This document shows, piece by piece, positions 61,528 through 64,000 of a stretch of DNA of 64,000 bases. Position 1 is the first letter of the stretch, and the number at the start of each line of letters is the position of its first letter. Both the position numbers and the translations under genes were made by a program. The notes below the pieces were generated by a model, which was not told where the DNA came from, ran no database searches, and was given only the letters and a program-made list of their open reading frames with translations. The stretch is from CAIMMJ01 sp037131955 (GTDB lineage Bacteria > Bacteroidota > Bacteroidia > UBA4408), in NCBI GenBank assembly GCA_037131955.1, contig JBAXQC010000006.1, forward strand, positions 1 to 64,000, read 5' to 3'.

Positions 61528-64000
61528 TTATTGAGCAATTGTAAACCTTAACTGAATTCCAATATTTGAATTGCTTGTTGGAAATGTTGTAGTAACTAAT
61601 GGAGTGTTCATTATTCTATCGTAAAACAACCTAATATTTAACCGTTGATTTATCACATAATCTGCATTCATTCTAATTGAAACAACATTTTGGCCTGCAG
61701 TAATTTGATTTATTTCTGATTCTATTTGCCTAATGGTTGTTTGATTTCTCCTAAAGGAAACATCTAATCTGAGGTTTAAATCGCTTTTTAGATTCCAGCC
61801 ATATCGTTTGCTAAATGGTGGAATTACGTCTTTAAATTTATAGCCAACACCTGTTACAATTTCATTGGTTCGCAATTCTGTTATTTGACTGTTTGCCATG
61901 CTTAATGAAATATTTCTGTCTCGTTTTAATTCGAGCTTTGTTACTAAGCTATTTTGCATTGTTCCATCAAAGCCAATCAAAGGCGAAAGTTGTTCAGATA
62001 GTGTTACAACTTGAATTTCTTTTTGTGGCAAAAAGTTTTCTTTTAAATCTCTTTTGGTGCTGTTTCCATTGCCATCACTCACAAAAAACTGATTGGTAGT
62101 GTAGGATGCAATGCTAAATGTAGAGCGATATGCATGAGAAACCACTAAAGTTTTGTAGTATTTTTTAACAGCTTCTAGTTTTGCCAATCCATCGTAGTTT
62201 AATCTCCAATTTGGTTTAGGCATTTGTTTAAAGAAATCTAATGGAACTTCACCTATTGGGGTTTTTGTATAAGCGGCAAAAAATGCAGGAATCAGAACAT
62301 CTTGCTGTGTTTTTCCATAGCCATCATAATAGCCGGTGCTGTCCACAATATTATTTGAAGTTAATCCTCTTCCTTCTGCAATAGATTTTGAAACTTCTCT
62401 ACGGTTTTCTAAAAACTGAGAAAACACCGCAGATGATTTGGTGAGCTTGTCCTCTTTTACAAATGCTGTACCAATAGAGATAATTGATATGCTATAACTT
62501 CCGGTTTCGTTGGGGCTATTTATTGAGTATTGGCCGGTAATGGGGTCATATTTATAAATTCCTGTATTGTTTTTTGTGGCAATTCTTGACCAGTTTAATT
62601 CTATTTTAAAATCTTTGAAAGGCTCTAAAGAAACTTTCCCTGTAAAATTGGAATTATAACTTCGGGTAAAAAAAGTATTTATTTCTGATGATTTTGTAAC
62701 CCAGCCAAATTCATTTGCATTTTGAAGAATTTTATTGCTTTGGTCGCCTAATACAAATGGAATTCCAGGAGCTGAGGACCTTGAAAAATTCACATCGCTT
62801 AATCCAAAAACTTTCGTAGCTGGCAAATATCCTGGCAAACTGGTTCCTCTGCCTTCGCTATAATTTGCTGAAGCTGTTTTTAGCATCATAATAAATTTTA
62901 AGCCGTTTACAATTATTGGATCTAAAACTTTTTCTGCTTTTTTTATAGAATCTTCTTTTGCTTTTAATGCAAGTTTTTGTTCTTTGGTCATCAATTTTTT
63001 AGCAGCCTTTTCTTTTTCTATTTCTTCCTTAGATTTTTTTGGTTTTTCTTTTTTTGGTGGAGGACTATTTATTTTCTTCAGGAATTTAGATTTGTTGTAA
63101 AGTGTATTAAATGTAAAATTTATGTTCCCTGCTTTTTGATTTGAATTGGTAATGGTATTGGCAATGGCTACAGAATCTCCCGAAGCTTGTTGTCTAATAA
63201 TATTTGGAGGAGCAGAAATCCAATCAAAGTTTGCCGTGTATTTCAAACTGGAAGTAATCCAGTTTGTGAGCGGAAACTTTGAAAATGGCACGGTGTAATT
63301 GGCATTTATTGTTTGATGAAATGCCGTTGTTCTGCCACCTCTTTTTAAATTGGCAATTACAGAATCTCTTTTGGTATATCCCGGATTATTTAAGGGGTCT
63401 AACTGTGTGGTATCTATTCTTCCTTGTGGTTCGTCAATCCTACTAGTGTTAGTTGCAGTATAATCAAAGTTTAGCGATTTAGTGAGGTCGTATTTAAAAT
63501 CATACATCCTATTCATGTTAAACTTTTTATCAAAAAAGGAATTAATCCTAAAATTAGGATTTTCTATATTTCGTGCTCTAGTTTCTATTATGTTTCTCTC
63601 TACATCAGTTCTAAATGAAAGTCTTGAAGGCATTGTTCCTATGGCCAGGTCGGTGAGTAATTTAAAATAGTCGGATTTTAAGGCCTTAATTTTTGCAAAA
63701 GGTTTTATTGTTTTTGCATTCATGGTAAAGTTGTATGCCACTGCAGCTTTATGATTTTGAGCTGTATTATTTTCGATGTTTATGTTTCTTCTAAAAATTT
63801 CTGTGTAAGCATAGCTCAATGTTATATTTTCTATATCATAAAAATGTGAACCTTTTGCCCCTTGTCCTTTGTCTTTTTTTACATTGGTAAAATTTAAGCT
63901 TTTCCGCTTTGTATAATCTTGCGTTATTCTTCTTGATTCATCTCTTTTATTAGCATCTTCTATACTTTGTAAAGATTGCCTGTATGGAATATCTGGGTTT
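61528..64000 (-). CDS. sprA: SprA/Sov-type T9SS translocon protein, C-terminal part (runs off window)
   Basis: The frame is open from the stop at 61528 to the window end, giving 824 codons. The first Met-like codon at 63819 (TTG) is internal, since sequence upstream (SHFYDIENITLSYAYTEIFR) continues the match. Recognisable SprA segments are LTDLAIGTMPSRLSFRTDVE, RGTSLPGYLPATKVFGLSD, SRSSAPGIPFVLGDQSNKI, NWRLNYDGLAKLEAVKKYYK and the terminal barrel strand NIGIQLRFTIAQ. SprA forms the very large outer-membrane channel of the T9SS (usually over 2000 residues). A Lys/Pro/Glu-rich insert near 62930-63070 follows SPPPKKEKPKK. gcvH and vanZ follow. Confidence 0.9.
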   Translation of the reverse strand, partial: NPDIPYRQSLQSIEDANKRDESRRITQDYTKRKSLNFTNVKKDKGQGAKGSHFYDIENITLSYAYTEIFRRNINIENNTAQNHKAAVAYNFTMNAKTIKPFAKIKALKSDYFKLLTDLAIGTMPSRLSFRTDVERNIIETRARNIENPNFRINSFFDKKFNMNRMYDFKYDLTKSLNFDYTATNTSRIDEPQGRIDTTQLDPLNNPGYTKRDSVIANLKRGGRTTAFHQTINANYTVPFSKFPLTNWITSSLKYTANFDWISAPPNIIRQQASGDSVAIANTITNSNQKAGNINFTFNTLYNKSKFLKKINSPPPKKEKPKKSKEEIEKEKAAKKLMTKEQKLALKAKEDSIKKAEKVLDPIIVNGLKFIMMLKTASANYSEGRGTSLPGYLPATKVFGLSDVNFSRSSAPGIPFVLGDQSNKILQNANEFGWVTKSSEINTFFTRSYNSNFTGKVSLEPFKDFKIELNWSRIATKNNTGIYKYDPITGQYSINSPNETGSYSISIISIGTAFVKEDKLTKSSAVFSQFLENRREVSKSIAEGRGLTSNNIVDSTGYYDGYGKTQQDVLIPAFFAAYTKTPIGEVPLDFFKQMPKPNWRLNYDGLAKLEAVKKYYKTLVVSHAYRSTFSIASYTTNQFFVSDGNGNSTKRDLKENFLPQKEIQVVTLSEQLSPLIGFDGTMQNSLVTKLELKRDRNISLSMANSQITELRTNEIVTGVGYKFKDVIPPFSKRYGWNLKSDLNLRLDVSFRRNQTTIRQIESEINQITAGQNVVSIRMNADYVINQRLNIRLFYDRIMNTPLVTTTFPTSNSNIGIQLRFTIAQ

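Overview
The window is AT-rich bacterial chromosome from a member of the Bacteroidota (class Bacteroidia). The evidence is taxon-typical machinery. There is a partial SprA/Sov-type type IX secretion (T9SS) translocon gene, a PorP/SprF protein, a PorE-like OmpA lipoprotein, T9SS type A and type B C-terminal sorting domains, and Bacteroidota-type promoters (-7 TAnnTTTG-like boxes, some with a TTTG 19 bases upstream). Shine-Dalgarno sites are scarce and several genes start with TTG. The genes suggest an aerobic heterotroph that can degrade phenylacetate, with the gliding/T9SS apparatus. I found no rRNA, tRNA or CRISPR array.

Layout. 1-664: end of a methyltransferase gene with a frameshift. 672-2808: antiporter and universal stress protein. 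2886-6633: beta-propeller/SpoIIE phosphatase sensor with a small barrel protein. 6701-10856: VWA membrane protein, fabG and L-2-hydroxyglutarate oxidase. 10886-13753: overlapping operon with a LolA-like protein, an exported YidD-like protein and two related TPR membrane proteins. 13797-14150: exported HMA protein. 14333-16220: accB-accC. 16292-17855: accessory island in which a Fic gene with its own operator-like repeats sits inside a broken retropepsin-like aspartic protease gene. 17872-19907: one intact and one decayed T9SS cargo gene. 20077-22906: paaD, a small exported protein, paaA and an orphan CoA-transferase B subunit. 22940-27021: glycosyltransferase family 9 gene and a large polytopic membrane protein. 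27229-34373: sucA, SPOR protein, acs and paaZ.

35072-47291 holds a 3100-residue Ig-repeat adhesin with a type B sorting domain, followed by PorP/SprF and the PorE-like lipoprotein. This is the usual grouping of a T9SS giant adhesin with its accessory proteins, and it ends at a strong terminator. 47559-48614 is a cyclophilin-FKBP fusion. 48708-49981 is a sufE-sufT-DUF2480 operon. 50212-54735 holds two small unknown genes, a WYL regulator, GDP-L-fucose synthase and a Wzi/RemB-like barrel. 54758-60621 is a compact minus-strand run (tolC, hlyD-type adaptor, tsaB, holB, HD hydrolase). 60687-64000 holds vanZ, gcvH and the 3' part of sprA.

The most unusual structure is the Fic segment. It is bounded by an imperfect inverted repeat, preceded by ACGAGAGTAA-type repeats, and flanked by the N- and C-terminal pieces of the same disrupted protease gene. 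Other notable items are an exact 438-bp tandem duplication in the adhesin, the exported YidD-like protein, dispersed phenylacetate genes, and competing stem-loops between accB and accC.
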